This document shows positions 46,295 to 55,084 of a stretch of DNA of 64,000 nucleotides, piece by piece (the first letter of the stretch is position 1; each line of letters begins with the position of its first letter). This stretch comes from Methylotenera sp. Lineage in GTDB: Bacteria; Pseudomonadota; Gammaproteobacteria; Burkholderiales; Methylophilaceae. The position numbers and the translations under genes are program-made. The notes below the pieces were generated by a model that was not told the DNA's origin, did no database searches, and was given only the letters and a program-made list of their open reading frames with translations. The DNA is taken from the NCBI GenBank assembly GCA_002928535.1, contig PERG01000012.1:1-64000 (forward strand). Direction: 5' to 3'.

Positions 46295-49030
46295 ATGCTA
46301 ACTCTTGACATGATTCTATCAGAAAACCGCGCCCCGTCTAGTGTTGAGGCATATATACGCCATGCAGTATCTTGCAGTCCTTTTCTTGCCAGGCTGCTTT
46401 CAAAAGATACTGCATTGCTAGAAGATTTGCTAACGAATCTGTCGCAAGCGTATCAGTTAAGTGACATGCAAAGTTTTCTTTCGCTGCAAAATATCCAGGA
46501 TGAAGCCGGTTTAAAACATGCATTAAGAGCATTACGCCAGCAAGTGATGGCCAGAATCATTACCCGGGATTTGAACGGTTTGGCAGATTTGCAAGAAGTG
46601 ATGCACAGCACTTCGCACCTGGCAGAAATTGCCGTGCAAACGGCGATTCAATATTTATCGCTATGGTTAACGCCACAATATGGCACGCCAGTAAATGCGG
46701 ATGGCATTGCGCAATCTTTAATCGTCGTTGGGATGGGCAAGCTGGGTGGTGACGAACTGAATGTTTCCTCTGATATTGATTTGATTTTTGCCTACGAAGA
46801 TGAAGGCGAAACTGATTCAAAAACCAACGCGATTAGTAACCAGGATTACTTCACGAGGCTGGGCAAAAAACTCATTGCCGCCATTGATGAAAGCACGGCA
46901 GATGGTTTTGTATTCCGCGTGGATATGCGTTTGCGGCCATTCGGCAGCGAAGGTGCATTGGTCAGCTGCCTGGATGCACTGGAAGATTATTACCAGACCA
47001 ATGGCCGCGAATGGGAACGCTACGCCTGGATCAAAGGCCGTGTGATTGCTGGTGAAAGTGCAAAACTCAGCAAGTTACTGAAGCCATTTGTATTCCGCAA
47101 ATATCTTGATTTTGGTGCCTTTGCCAGCATGCGTGATTTAAAAATCCAAATTCAGCGTGATGTGAATAGCAAAGGCATGCAAGACAATATCAAGCTAGGG
47201 CGTGGCGGCATACGCGAGATTGAATTTATCGCACAAGTATTCCAGTTGATACGTGGCGGACGTGACGCCAGCCTGCAAATCAAACCCACACTTTCTGTTT
47301 TAAGCTTATTAAAAGATAAGGGTTTGCTGCAGGAAAAAGCAGTACACGAACTCAGTGAAGCTTATATTTTTCTACGGAATCTCGAACACAGATTGATGTA
47401 TGTTGAGGACGCACAAACTCAGGAACTCCCTAAGACGGACGAGGGAAGAGCGCGCATTGCTAAATCCATGAATTTTGCCTCAGATGGCGTTGGCGATTGG
47501 CCGACTTTTTTAGCTAAGCTCAATACGCATCGGCAAATTGTGCAAATGCATTTCGATGTGACTTTTAGCGATACAACGACCACGCATTATGATGCACTTG
47601 AAACTGAGCAATCTATTTGGAACGGGCAATTACCTGAAACCGTAGCGGTGCAAGATTTACAGCAGCTGGGTTTTATGGAGCCGTTGGAAACCTTGCGGCG
47701 CTTGAATGCGGTGCATCAAAGCAGCCGTTACAGCAAATTACCGGAGCTCAGCCGCCAGCGCTTCGATACCCTGATGCCTTATGTCATTTCGCTTTCCGCT
47801 AAGACTCCAAACCCGGATGTAACGTTGTTGCGCATGTTGGATCTTCTGGAGAGTATCTGTCGCCGTGCCAGCTATTTAGCACTGCTTGCCGAGCATCCGG
47901 AAGCCATGCATTTGGTGGTCAAGCTATGCAGCAGCAGTCCTTGGCTTGCCAATTACCTGACCCAGCACCCGATTTTGTTAGACGAGCTTTTAGATACCAG
48001 AACACTGTATGCTGCGCCGGATTTCACCGAGTTGCAGGACGAGCTATCCAGTCGAATGGGGGAAGTGAAAGGCGATATTGAACGTCAAATGGATGTCATG
48101 CGTCATTTCAAGCATGCCACCATGTTCCGTATTGCAGCACAGGATATTCATGGTGAGTTGCAGCTGGAAACGCTCTCGGATTACTTAACTGCGCTGGCTG
48201 ACCTCATTTTAAATGTGAGCCTCACAACGATCTGGCCATATGTGCGCGGCAAGCATCGTGAAGTGCCGAAATTCGCAGTAATCGGCTACGGTAAATTAGG
48301 TGGAAAAGAGCTGGGGTATGCATCGGATCTGGATATTATTTTCTTGTATGACGATGATGCGCCGGAAGCAGGCGAGGTGTATGCGCGTTTTGCGCAGCGC
48401 ATCAACAACTGGTTCAATAGCCTCACCTCGGCAGGTTTGCTTTACGAGACTGATTTACAGCTACGGCCCGATGGGAATAGTGGCTTGTTAGTCAGCGATA
48501 TCGCAGCATTTAAAGAATATCAATTACACAAAGCCTGGCTGTGGGAGCATCAAGCACTTACACGAGCACGGTTTGTGGCTGGGGATGCCAAGATAGGCGA
48601 GGCCTTTGAAGCCATTCGCGGTGAAGTGATTGCACAGCCGCGTGATCCGGAAACCCTTAAAATTGAAGTTCTGAGCATGCGCCAGAAAATGCGTGACGCA
48701 CAACCGGATGCAAAAGGGGAGTCCGATTTAAAACATAGTCTGGGCGGCATTATTGATGTGGAATTTCTCGTGCAATACCTGGTTTTAAAACATGCGGTGG
48801 CGCATCCTGAATTGATCAAAAACATCGGCAATATTGCATTGCTTAAAGTGCTTGGTTCGCTTGAGATTATTAACTCAGATTTAGCTGAAAAAGCGGCTTC
48901 AGCATATCGCGAATACCGTCATATGCAACATATGCTCAAGTTACAAGGCATTACTAATAATTGTGTAGAAAATGCACTCGTTGCGGAGCATGCGAAAAAT
49001 GTAATGACTTTGTGGCTAGAAGTGTTCTGA
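46295..49030 (+). CDS. glnE: Bifunctional glutamine synthetase adenylyltransferase/deadenylase
   Basis: 911 residues. It contains two nucleotidyltransferase halves: GMGKLGGDELNVSSDIDLIF (about 148-167, deadenylase side) and GYGKLGGKELGYASDLDIIF (about 668-687, adenylylase side), each followed by its GlnD-like helical domain (GRGGIREIEFIAQ; LGGIIDVEFLVQ). It modifies GlnA in response to PII protein and glutamine, controlling nitrogen assimilation. ATG 46295 gives the standard N-terminus. Monocistronic here. Confidence 0.96.
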   Translation: MLTLDMILSENRAPSSVEAYIRHAVSCSPFLARLLSKDTALLEDLLTNLSQAYQLSDMQSFLSLQNIQDEAGLKHALRALRQQVMARIITRDLNGLADLQEVMHSTSHLAEIAVQTAIQYLSLWLTPQYGTPVNADGIAQSLIVVGMGKLGGDELNVSSDIDLIFAYEDEGETDSKTNAISNQDYFTRLGKKLIAAIDESTADGFVFRVDMRLRPFGSEGALVSCLDALEDYYQTNGREWERYAWIKGRVIAGESAKLSKLLKPFVFRKYLDFGAFASMRDLKIQIQRDVNSKGMQDNIKLGRGGIREIEFIAQVFQLIRGGRDASLQIKPTLSVLSLLKDKGLLQEKAVHELSEAYIFLRNLEHRLMYVEDAQTQELPKTDEGRARIAKSMNFASDGVGDWPTFLAKLNTHRQIVQMHFDVTFSDTTTTHYDALETEQSIWNGQLPETVAVQDLQQLGFMEPLETLRRLNAVHQSSRYSKLPELSRQRFDTLMPYVISLSAKTPNPDVTLLRMLDLLESICRRASYLALLAEHPEAMHLVVKLCSSSPWLANYLTQHPILLDELLDTRTLYAAPDFTELQDELSSRMGEVKGDIERQMDVMRHFKHATMFRIAAQDIHGELQLETLSDYLTALADLILNVSLTTIWPYVRGKHREVPKFAVIGYGKLGGKELGYASDLDIIFLYDDDAPEAGEVYARFAQRINNWFNSLTSAGLLYETDLQLRPDGNSGLLVSDIAAFKEYQLHKAWLWEHQALTRARFVAGDAKIGEAFEAIRGEVIAQPRDPETLKIEVLSMRQKMRDAQPDAKGESDLKHSLGGIIDVEFLVQYLVLKHAVAHPELIKNIGNIALLKVLGSLEIINSDLAEKAASAYREYRHMQHMLKLQGITNNCVENALVAEHAKNVMTLWLEVF

Positions 49031-49067
49031 AATTGATACCTGCTAACATAACTTTAAATGACAATAA

Positions 49068-49090
49068 CCGGCCCAAAGCAGACATTCAAA
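49068..49090. repeat. Intergenic repeat, half copy D
   Basis: CCGGCCCAAAGCAGACATTC followed by AAA is the right half of the repeat family (compare CGGCCCAAAGCAGACGCTCAA of copy A). The left arm is missing. It begins 37 bp after the glnE stop. Confidence 0.55.
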
Positions 49091-49125
49091 GTTATAGTCA
49101 AAGGGCTGTCTTTGCTAGGACCGCT

Positions 49126-49293
49126 TTAATGATGGATCAGAATTTTAATGCAAATAGCTCCTAACAGAACCATCATATATAAACTTAGCGTCTTTTCAAG
49201 GGAAGCACTTCCTAGATTGTATCTGAGTCCATAGCCTATTATAGAAAGTGCAATAGAATTGAAATGTAATATAAGTGCTATGGATGAAAGCAT
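49126..49293 (-). CDS. Weak candidate ORF, 55 aa, hydrophobic (possible gene remnant)
   Basis: ATG 49293 to TAA 49126-49128 reads MLSSIALILHFNSIALSIIG, then GYGLRYNLGSASLEK and a second hydrophobic run (LYMMVLLGAICIKILI). Two short membrane-like stretches separated by a basic/polar loop are visible. There is no convincing ribosome site and the frame is blocked upstream by a stop near 49346. It may be the tail of a lost membrane-protein gene or chance; no family is recognised. Confidence 0.2.
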   Translation of the reverse strand: MLSSIALILHFNSIALSIIGYGLRYNLGSASLEKTLSLYMMVLLGAICIKILIHH

Positions 49294-49411
49294 TGGCGCC
49301 TGTAGTCTGCAGTAAGGGCTGGAGGTTGTTTTGTTTGTATCTTAATGAGTAACACTTCCGGGACAACCCAATAAAAGTACTAAGCCGCTATTTGAAATAC
49401 GCACATCTCTA

Positions 49412-49459
49412 CTATGGGCCGTTTGATGTCGACGCTTTCGGCCCAATGCTAACGCTCAA
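49412..49459. repeat. Intergenic palindromic repeat, copy E (long form)
   Basis: CTATGGGCCGTTTGATGTCG followed by ACGCTTTCGGCCC equals copy B (9791-9823) at 31 of 33 positions. The right arm is degenerate (AATGCTAACGCTCAA). Confidence 0.65.
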
Positions 49460-49594
49460 GTAAAATTATAACTGTTAAAAAAACTACTCACACATCGCAC
49501 TCTTAATTTCAGATTGTTGTAATCTTTTGAAAGTAAAGGCCCACTTTCATACACACTTAAGGAAAGTAGTATCGCCATAGTGTTCCTATATTAC

Positions 49595-52261
49595 TTAAAC
49601 CATTAATTGATTTAACCAAGCTTCAACATCGTTACTTGGCATTGGTTTACCCAGCAAATAGCCTTGCAGTTCATCGCAGCCCATCAAAATAAGTTGTGCC
49701 CGCTGCTCTTGAGTTTCCACTCCTTCTGCGATGACTTTGAGTTTTAGGGCATGCGCAAGCAAAATAATGGTGGAAACAATGGTCCGCTGGTCAGCATTAC
49801 TGTTTAATTCGGAGATAAAAGAACGGTCGATTTTGATACTATTAAGTGGAATCTTGGTGAGATAGCTAAATGAAGAATAACCAGTACCAAAGTCATCAAT
49901 AGAGATATGGAAACCTTCGTCTTGGAGCTGCTGCAATATTGGAATCAAGCTATCAATATTTTCCATCAACACGGACTCGGTGATTTCCAGATCAAGGGCT
50001 GCTGATTCCTCACGACTGTATGTAATAATTTTATCGTTGCTTAATGCAGCCTCATCTATATGCCCCCATTTTGAGTTGCGAATGACATTCACAAAATCAG
50101 GATCTTTTAATTGTGCTGCTGATACATTCACAGCAATTGGTGGCGGGTTTAGCCCGAGCTTTTTCCACTGGAGATAATCCGTTGCGGCCTGGCGAGTTAG
50201 CCACTTTCCAACTTCGAGAATCATGCCGGAATCTTCCAGGATGGAAATGAACTCAAGCGGAGGAACAAAACCACGTTCCGGACTAATCCAACGGATGAGC
50301 GCTTCCATTCCTACCAGGCGCCCACTATTAGCAGCATGCTTTGGTTGATAGTACATAACGAATTGATTTTCAGTAATTGCCTGACGTAGTTGGCTTTCCA
50401 TTAGCAATTGCTCAGTGACGCGTGCATTCATATCTGAGGTATAGAACACATATTCAGTACCGGATAACTTGGCTTTTTTTAATGCCACTTCTGCATTACT
50501 TATTAGTACATCAACCTCTCTACCATCTGTTGGGAATACAGATATCCCACAACGTGTAGAGACATTCAGCTCTTGATCGCCAATCAGGAATGCTATGTTA
50601 AATGGCTCCACTAGATATTGCTGTAATGCATGGGCTACTTCTGCTTCATTATGTAACCCCGAAATAGCAATGGCAAAGCTGTTGCCACTGATACGTGCAA
50701 TGTTAACCGGTTGATCTGTAGACAATCGCTGCGCTATCATTTGCAGCAACTGGTCACCCTTAATTTTACCGAACGAATCATTGATCATCCCGAAATGTCG
50801 TATATCAATTAACAACAAAGCCAGAAAGGTATGGGCTTGTGCATTGGATTGGATTTCGTGATCCGCACGCTCTAGAAAAAGCTGTCGGTTAGGTAGGCCA
50901 GTTAGTATGTCAAATAAGGTTGCATAATTCAACGCAGCTTGTTTTTCCTGGTAATTGAGTGCAAAAGAGATGTCATCAGCCAAGGTTGCCAGTAATCTCA
51001 TCTCATCAGTGTCGAATGTGTCGGCATCTTCAGAATACATGACCATAACGCCAGCAAATTGCTCATTAATAGTGATTGGGAATGAAGCGAATGATTGAAA
51101 GCCCTTTTGCAACAACAATTTCTCGCGTCTAAGTCCCTCCTTACCACCGTGGACAATACTGGACTCTTTCAAGTTGACTGTAATAGGCACCTTTAAGTCG
51201 ATATTTTCATTCAATGTATAATCCTGCTCAGAAAGCGCCCCCCCCAAATTGAGTCGAAATCCATTCAGGATGCCACGTTGATCCCCTGCGTAGACAGCAG
51301 GCGTCAACACCTGAGTTTGATTATCGATAAAACCACACCACGCTAGCGAGAAGCCTCCCTCATCTATTGTAATGCGGCAAGCTTCTTCTAATAGTTCAGT
51401 TCGTTCTTTGATACGTGAGATTGCGGAATTGATACCACTTAACATGCTATGCATGCGGTTAAGTCGTGATAAACGTAACTCTTGATTTTTACGTTCGGTG
51501 ATATCTGTAGCTACTCCTAATACCATAGTGGCCTTGCCATTCTCCATAATGGGACGTTTGATCGTTTGTAACCAGCGTACTTTCCCCGTAGCATCCGTGA
51601 TGTGTTCTTCCGGGATCAATACCTCCTGTAACGTCTCCATCACAAAACGATCACGATTTTTGAAAAATTCAACCTCCTCTATATTGGGATTGAAATCGGC
51701 ATCAGTTTTCCCTAGCATGTGGTTGACTGTGGTGCCATAAGCCTCTGCCAGGACCTGATTAACCAGCACAAACTGTCCATCATAATTTTTGGCAAAAATG
51801 AAATTTCGGTCAAGATCAATGACCTGCCGCAGGAATTTATGCTGGCGGACTATCTCCTCTTCTGCTTCACGTCGCGCCATCTGTTCAGCTTTTTCTACCA
51901 AGGCACGACGTACAGCAGGACTTAATCGCTGCATTCGCTGTTTTAATACATAGTCAGTGGCACCAGCTTTCAGACACTCCACCGCTTCTTCTTCACCGAG
52001 CCTGCCTGAAATCACAATAACCGGTGTTTCAGGCCTATGTTTCCGAACATATTGCAGTGCTGACATACCATCATAGTCCGGTAGGTTGAAGTCTGTCAGT
52101 ACGATGTCAAAGGTGCCTTCATTCAGTGCAGACTCAAAAGTTTGTTTATTGTTAGCCCGAGTAATAGCATAAGATTCACCACCGGATTCCAGCTTTTGTT
52201 GAATCAACTCAGCATCAAACGGATCATCCTCCAGGTGTAGCAGTCGAATTAACACGTCCAT
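49595..52261 (-). CDS. REC-PAS-GAF-GGDEF(degenerate)-EAL c-di-GMP phosphodiesterase, output of the chemosensory operon
   Basis: 888 residues. Receiver domain (about 5-125; LHLEDDPFDAEL, phospho-acceptor Asp in VLTDFNLPDYDG, Lys in YVLKQ). PAS (about 140-265, ending VLGVATDITERK), GAF (about 270-440), GGDEF-like (about 450-615) and EAL (about 620-888). The cyclase signature is degenerate: ISGNSFAI replaces GGDEF, so no cyclase activity is expected. The EAL side keeps GMEALIRW, NVSAAQL, ITESVLMENID and DDFGTGYSS, so phosphodiesterase activity is likely. It is the last gene of the operon, 22 bp after a single-domain regulator, and takes the place that the diguanylate cyclase WspR has in Wsp systems. 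Confidence 0.9.
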   Translation of the reverse strand: MDVLIRLLHLEDDPFDAELIQQKLESGGESYAITRANNKQTFESALNEGTFDIVLTDFNLPDYDGMSALQYVRKHRPETPVIVISGRLGEEEAVECLKAGATDYVLKQRMQRLSPAVRRALVEKAEQMARREAEEEIVRQHKFLRQVIDLDRNFIFAKNYDGQFVLVNQVLAEAYGTTVNHMLGKTDADFNPNIEEVEFFKNRDRFVMETLQEVLIPEEHITDATGKVRWLQTIKRPIMENGKATMVLGVATDITERKNQELRLSRLNRMHSMLSGINSAISRIKERTELLEEACRITIDEGGFSLAWCGFIDNQTQVLTPAVYAGDQRGILNGFRLNLGGALSEQDYTLNENIDLKVPITVNLKESSIVHGGKEGLRREKLLLQKGFQSFASFPITINEQFAGVMVMYSEDADTFDTDEMRLLATLADDISFALNYQEKQAALNYATLFDILTGLPNRQLFLERADHEIQSNAQAHTFLALLLIDIRHFGMINDSFGKIKGDQLLQMIAQRLSTDQPVNIARISGNSFAIAISGLHNEAEVAHALQQYLVEPFNIAFLIGDQELNVSTRCGISVFPTDGREVDVLISNAEVALKKAKLSGTEYVFYTSDMNARVTEQLLMESQLRQAITENQFVMYYQPKHAANSGRLVGMEALIRWISPERGFVPPLEFISILEDSGMILEVGKWLTRQAATDYLQWKKLGLNPPPIAVNVSAAQLKDPDFVNVIRNSKWGHIDEAALSNDKIITYSREESAALDLEITESVLMENIDSLIPILQQLQDEGFHISIDDFGTGYSSFSYLTKIPLNSIKIDRSFISELNSNADQRTIVSTIILLAHALKLKVIAEGVETQEQRAQLILMGCDELQGYLLGKPMPSNDVEAWLNQLMV

Positions 52262-52283
52262 GCCAAGCCCCTTTCGTAATAGG

Positions 52284-52727
52284 TCATTTACTTTCCAGTG
52301 GTAGCTCGTTGAGTACTGCCCAGTAAAGTCCTAATTCTTGAATGGCTTTTACAAACTGGCTGAAATCAATGGGTTTGACTACGTAAGAATTGGCACCTAG
52401 TTGGTAGCTACTCAGCAAATCTCGCTGCTCCCGAGAAGAGGTGACCATGACTACCGGGATCATTCGTAGATGTTGGTCGGCTTTTATTTGGCGTAACACC
52501 TCTACACCATCGATCTTGGGCATTTTGATGTCCAAAAATATTACCATCGGTTGCACATCATTCCGATCTTTGTATCTATTGCGACGATATAGGTAATCCA
52601 GTGCATCCGCTCCATCCCGAACGACCATCACATGGTTGGCGAGGCGACATCCCTCAAGCGCCTCCAAGGTCAGTTGAATATCCTCTAGATTATCTTCTGC
52701 CAGCAAAATGTGCTTTAAACTCTGCAT
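52284..52727 (-). CDS. Single-domain response regulator (Rcp1-like)
   Basis: 147 residues from ATG 52727. The frame is open further upstream, but this ATG overlaps the preceding kinase stop as TAATG and has GGAGAA before it. The receiver has LLAEDNLEDIQLT, phospho-acceptor Asp in VIFLDIKMPKIDGVE, the Thr/Ser switch in VVMVTSSRE and the Lys in YVVKPIDFSQF. The long loop with YRRNRYKDRND is typical of Rcp1-type regulators, which accept phosphate from phytochrome-like kinases. No output domain. The upstream REC-kinase is its probable partner. Confidence 0.88.
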   Translation of the reverse strand: MQSLKHILLAEDNLEDIQLTLEALEGCRLANHVMVVRDGADALDYLYRRNRYKDRNDVQPMVIFLDIKMPKIDGVEVLRQIKADQHLRMIPVVMVTSSREQRDLLSSYQLGANSYVVKPIDFSQFVKAIQELGLYWAVLNELPLESK

Positions 52728-53995
52728 TACTGACTTCTCCTGTGATTGGGCAAAGAAAAATAAAATGTAGCACCTTGGTCTGGCTTGCCTTCTGCCCACG
52801 TGCGTCCGCCATGGCGCGCTATAATGCGCCTTATGTTGGCGAGACCGATACCCGTTCCTTCGAATTCTTCGGCCCTATGGAGACGCTGGAACACTCCAAA
52901 AAGTTTGTCTGCGTATCGCATATCAAAACCAACCCCATTATCACGCACAAAAAATATGGTTTCTTTTGTGCTAGGCTGGACGCCAATTTCAATTTCGGTA
53001 GTTTCGCGGGTTCGAGTGTATTTTGTGGCATTGGATAGCAGGTTGGCAAACACCTGCCGTATCATCGCAGAGTCGGCTTTTATTGGCGGTAAGCTGGCAA
53101 TACGCCAGTTGATCTTTCGCCCCTGAATTTCAGGACCTAAATCCCGAATGGTTTCCTGTACCAATAAGGTTACGTCCATTTCTTTACGCATCATTTCGAC
53201 CCTTGCCATGCGTGAGAAAGCCAGCAGATCGTCAATTAGACACCCCATCTTTTTTGCTGCTTCAGCAATAGTGTTTAGATAACTCAGGCCTTTGTCATCT
53301 AGCAGGTGTGCGGCATTTTTTTCCAGTAAACCAAGAAAACCATCGATATGCCTAAGTGGCGCGCGTAAATCGTGGGAGACTGAATAGGAAAACGATTCCA
53401 ACTCCTTATTGGCATTGTCTAGTTCAGTATTGAGGATTTGCAACTTTTCATGATTTCGATTGAGCTCCTTGTTCCGCTGGATAGCGGCATCGTAAGTTGA
53501 AAGCAGCAGGTTAAGAATTTGCAGTCGATCCGCGGTAATAAAATGGCGATTTCCGTTGAAATAGATTTCTACTCCCATGCCTACATTATTTGATCTACGC
53601 AACGCCTGGTTGGCCAGGGCATAACGCACACGACTGATTAGATATTCATTTTCATAGGGCTTCAGTACGAAATTATCGGCGCCGCATTCCAGCCCACGAA
53701 TGACGTCATGGGGATCAGACATGGTGGTGACTAGAATGACCGGGATATGGCGTAATGTTTCATCCGTCTTGACGTGTCGCGATAGTTCGTAGCCATCCAT
53801 TTCCGGCATGTTGATATCACTGATTACCAGCGCGGGTCTGAATTTCGCCATCATTTCCAGCGCAATGCGGCCATTAGCAGCAACGCTTACTTCATACCCA
53901 TGTTGTTCTAATGTGAATTGCAGTTGCTGTGCTTGAGTTGGGCTGTCCTCCGCGATTAAGATTTTCGCTGCAGATATTTCATTGTCCCGGTTCAT
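52727..53995 (-). CDS. Hybrid receiver-histidine kinase
   Basis: 422 residues, no membrane span. N-terminal receiver (about 10-130; LIAEDSPTQAQQ, Asp in LVISDINMPEMDGYE, Lys in VLKPYENEYL). A coiled-coil linker (about 165-205) leads to HisKA with the phospho-acceptor in YSVSHDLRAPLRHIDGFLG. The ATPase domain has FANLLSNATKYTR, VRDNGVGFDM and GTGIGLANIRRI. The kinase half resembles bacteriophytochrome-type kinases. It lies 2 bp after cheB and overlaps the next regulator by 1 bp. The N-terminal receiver may be phosphorylated by the CheA of the operon, linking the two relays; this is inference. Confidence 0.9.
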   Translation of the reverse strand: MNRDNEISAAKILIAEDSPTQAQQLQFTLEQHGYEVSVAANGRIALEMMAKFRPALVISDINMPEMDGYELSRHVKTDETLRHIPVILVTTMSDPHDVIRGLECGADNFVLKPYENEYLISRVRYALANQALRRSNNVGMGVEIYFNGNRHFITADRLQILNLLLSTYDAAIQRNKELNRNHEKLQILNTELDNANKELESFSYSVSHDLRAPLRHIDGFLGLLEKNAAHLLDDKGLSYLNTIAEAAKKMGCLIDDLLAFSRMARVEMMRKEMDVTLLVQETIRDLGPEIQGRKINWRIASLPPIKADSAMIRQVFANLLSNATKYTRTRETTEIEIGVQPSTKETIFFVRDNGVGFDMRYADKLFGVFQRLHRAEEFEGTGIGLANIRRIIARHGGRTWAEGKPDQGATFYFSLPNHRRSQ

Positions 53996-53997
53996 GG

Positions 53998-55065
53998 TTA
54001 GCTCCTCGAAGCAGCATTTTTATGATTAACCAATGCAATCAGCGCATTGGCGATTCTATCAGGTGGCAACACATGCGTAGCTGCCCCCAAGGCAATAGCC
54101 ACACCCGGCATGCCGTGCACCACCGAGCTGTCCTTGTCCTGTGCGATGGTAATGGCGTGGAGATCCTTCATTACTTTCAATTCTATGGCCCCATCTCGTC
54201 CCATCCCGGTGAGCAAGATACCCAAAGCTCTTGGGCCATAGACAGCCGCCAATGAACGGAATAAAAACGCTACGCTAGGTCGCAGATAGTTTTCTGGATG
54301 TTCACGGCTCAACAAGATTTTACCGTCAGTACCTATCCCCAAATGAAAGTCATCAGGAGCAAGGTAGACATGACCTGGCAGCGGCATGATGCCGTGAGAA
54401 GCAATCTGAACCTGCAAGCTGGTCGTTTGGTTTAACCAGTCGCACATGCCGGTAATAAAGCTGGGTGTAATATGCTGCACTACAAGAATTGGCACGGCGA
54501 AATCTTTATTAAGACCGGATAAGATCGTTTGTAACGCTGGCGGACCGCCAGTAGATGCACCAATCCCGATTACCTTGATTTCGATCGGAGCACGCTGCCA
54601 CTGTTCCTGTTGAATTTTTGCAGCCATTAGTTCAGGTCTGGCTGTACGGCGTACCACTTTGACCTCAGACATGAGTTTGACTGTTTCCAGCATGGTTGCA
54701 GCCGTCACTTCAAAATCCTCGTGTGCATGCCCCAAAGGTTTTTCAATACAAGCAATGGCGCCTGCTTCCATCGCCCTGAAAGTGATCACGGTATCTTTGA
54801 CATTGCTAGTGGCGCTGCAAATAACAATAGGCACCGCCTTAGTTTCCATAATGCGGCGGGTTGCTTCGAAACCATCCATGCGTGGCATGTTGATGTCCAT
54901 CAGGATGACATCAGGTTTGCTGTTCTTAACGAATTCAAGCGCAGCCTGACCATCGGCAACGGCACCGATTACGCTGATTTTCGGATCGGATTCGAGCAAG
55001 TGAACTAGAAACATACGGATCACCGTTGAATCTTCCGCCACCAGTACTTTGATCTTGTTAGCCAT
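53998..55065 (-). CDS. cheB: Chemotaxis-type methylesterase CheB (WspF-like)
   Basis: 355 residues. Receiver (about 5-120; VLVAEDSTVIRMF, Asp in VILMDINMPRMDGFE, Lys in CIEKPLG) joined to the methylesterase domain (about 160-345). The catalytic residues lie in IGIGASTGGPPALQ (Ser), LVVQHITPSF (His) and LTGMGRDGA (Asp). It removes methyl groups from the MCP of the operon to adapt the signal, activated when the receiver is phosphorylated by CheA. It begins 19 bp after cheA. Confidence 0.94.
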   Translation of the reverse strand: MANKIKVLVAEDSTVIRMFLVHLLESDPKISVIGAVADGQAALEFVKNSKPDVILMDINMPRMDGFEATRRIMETKAVPIVICSATSNVKDTVITFRAMEAGAIACIEKPLGHAHEDFEVTAATMLETVKLMSEVKVVRRTARPELMAAKIQQEQWQRAPIEIKVIGIGASTGGPPALQTILSGLNKDFAVPILVVQHITPSFITGMCDWLNQTTSLQVQIASHGIMPLPGHVYLAPDDFHLGIGTDGKILLSREHPENYLRPSVAFLFRSLAAVYGPRALGILLTGMGRDGAIELKVMKDLHAITIAQDKDSSVVHGMPGVAIALGAATHVLPPDRIANALIALVNHKNAASRS

Positions 55066-55084
55066 GGATGTATTAGGTCTCTAG

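Larger units (their letters stand above)
49031..49594. other. 564-bp intergenic region with repeats
   Basis: The gap between glnE and the convergent c-di-GMP phosphodiesterase gene. It carries a half copy of the dispersed repeat (about 49068-49090) and a long copy (49412-49459), and between them a weak 55-residue minus-strand frame described separately. No RNA gene is recognised. Confidence 0.55.

Noticed and set aside
387-49459. CRISPR array built from the repeated palindromes
   Set aside because: Copies are scattered singly over 49 kb with no regular spacing and no cas genes.
52728-52799. Longer N-terminus for the single-domain response regulator
   Set aside because: It lies inside the preceding kinase gene; ATG 52727 has a ribosome site and overlaps the kinase stop as TAATG.
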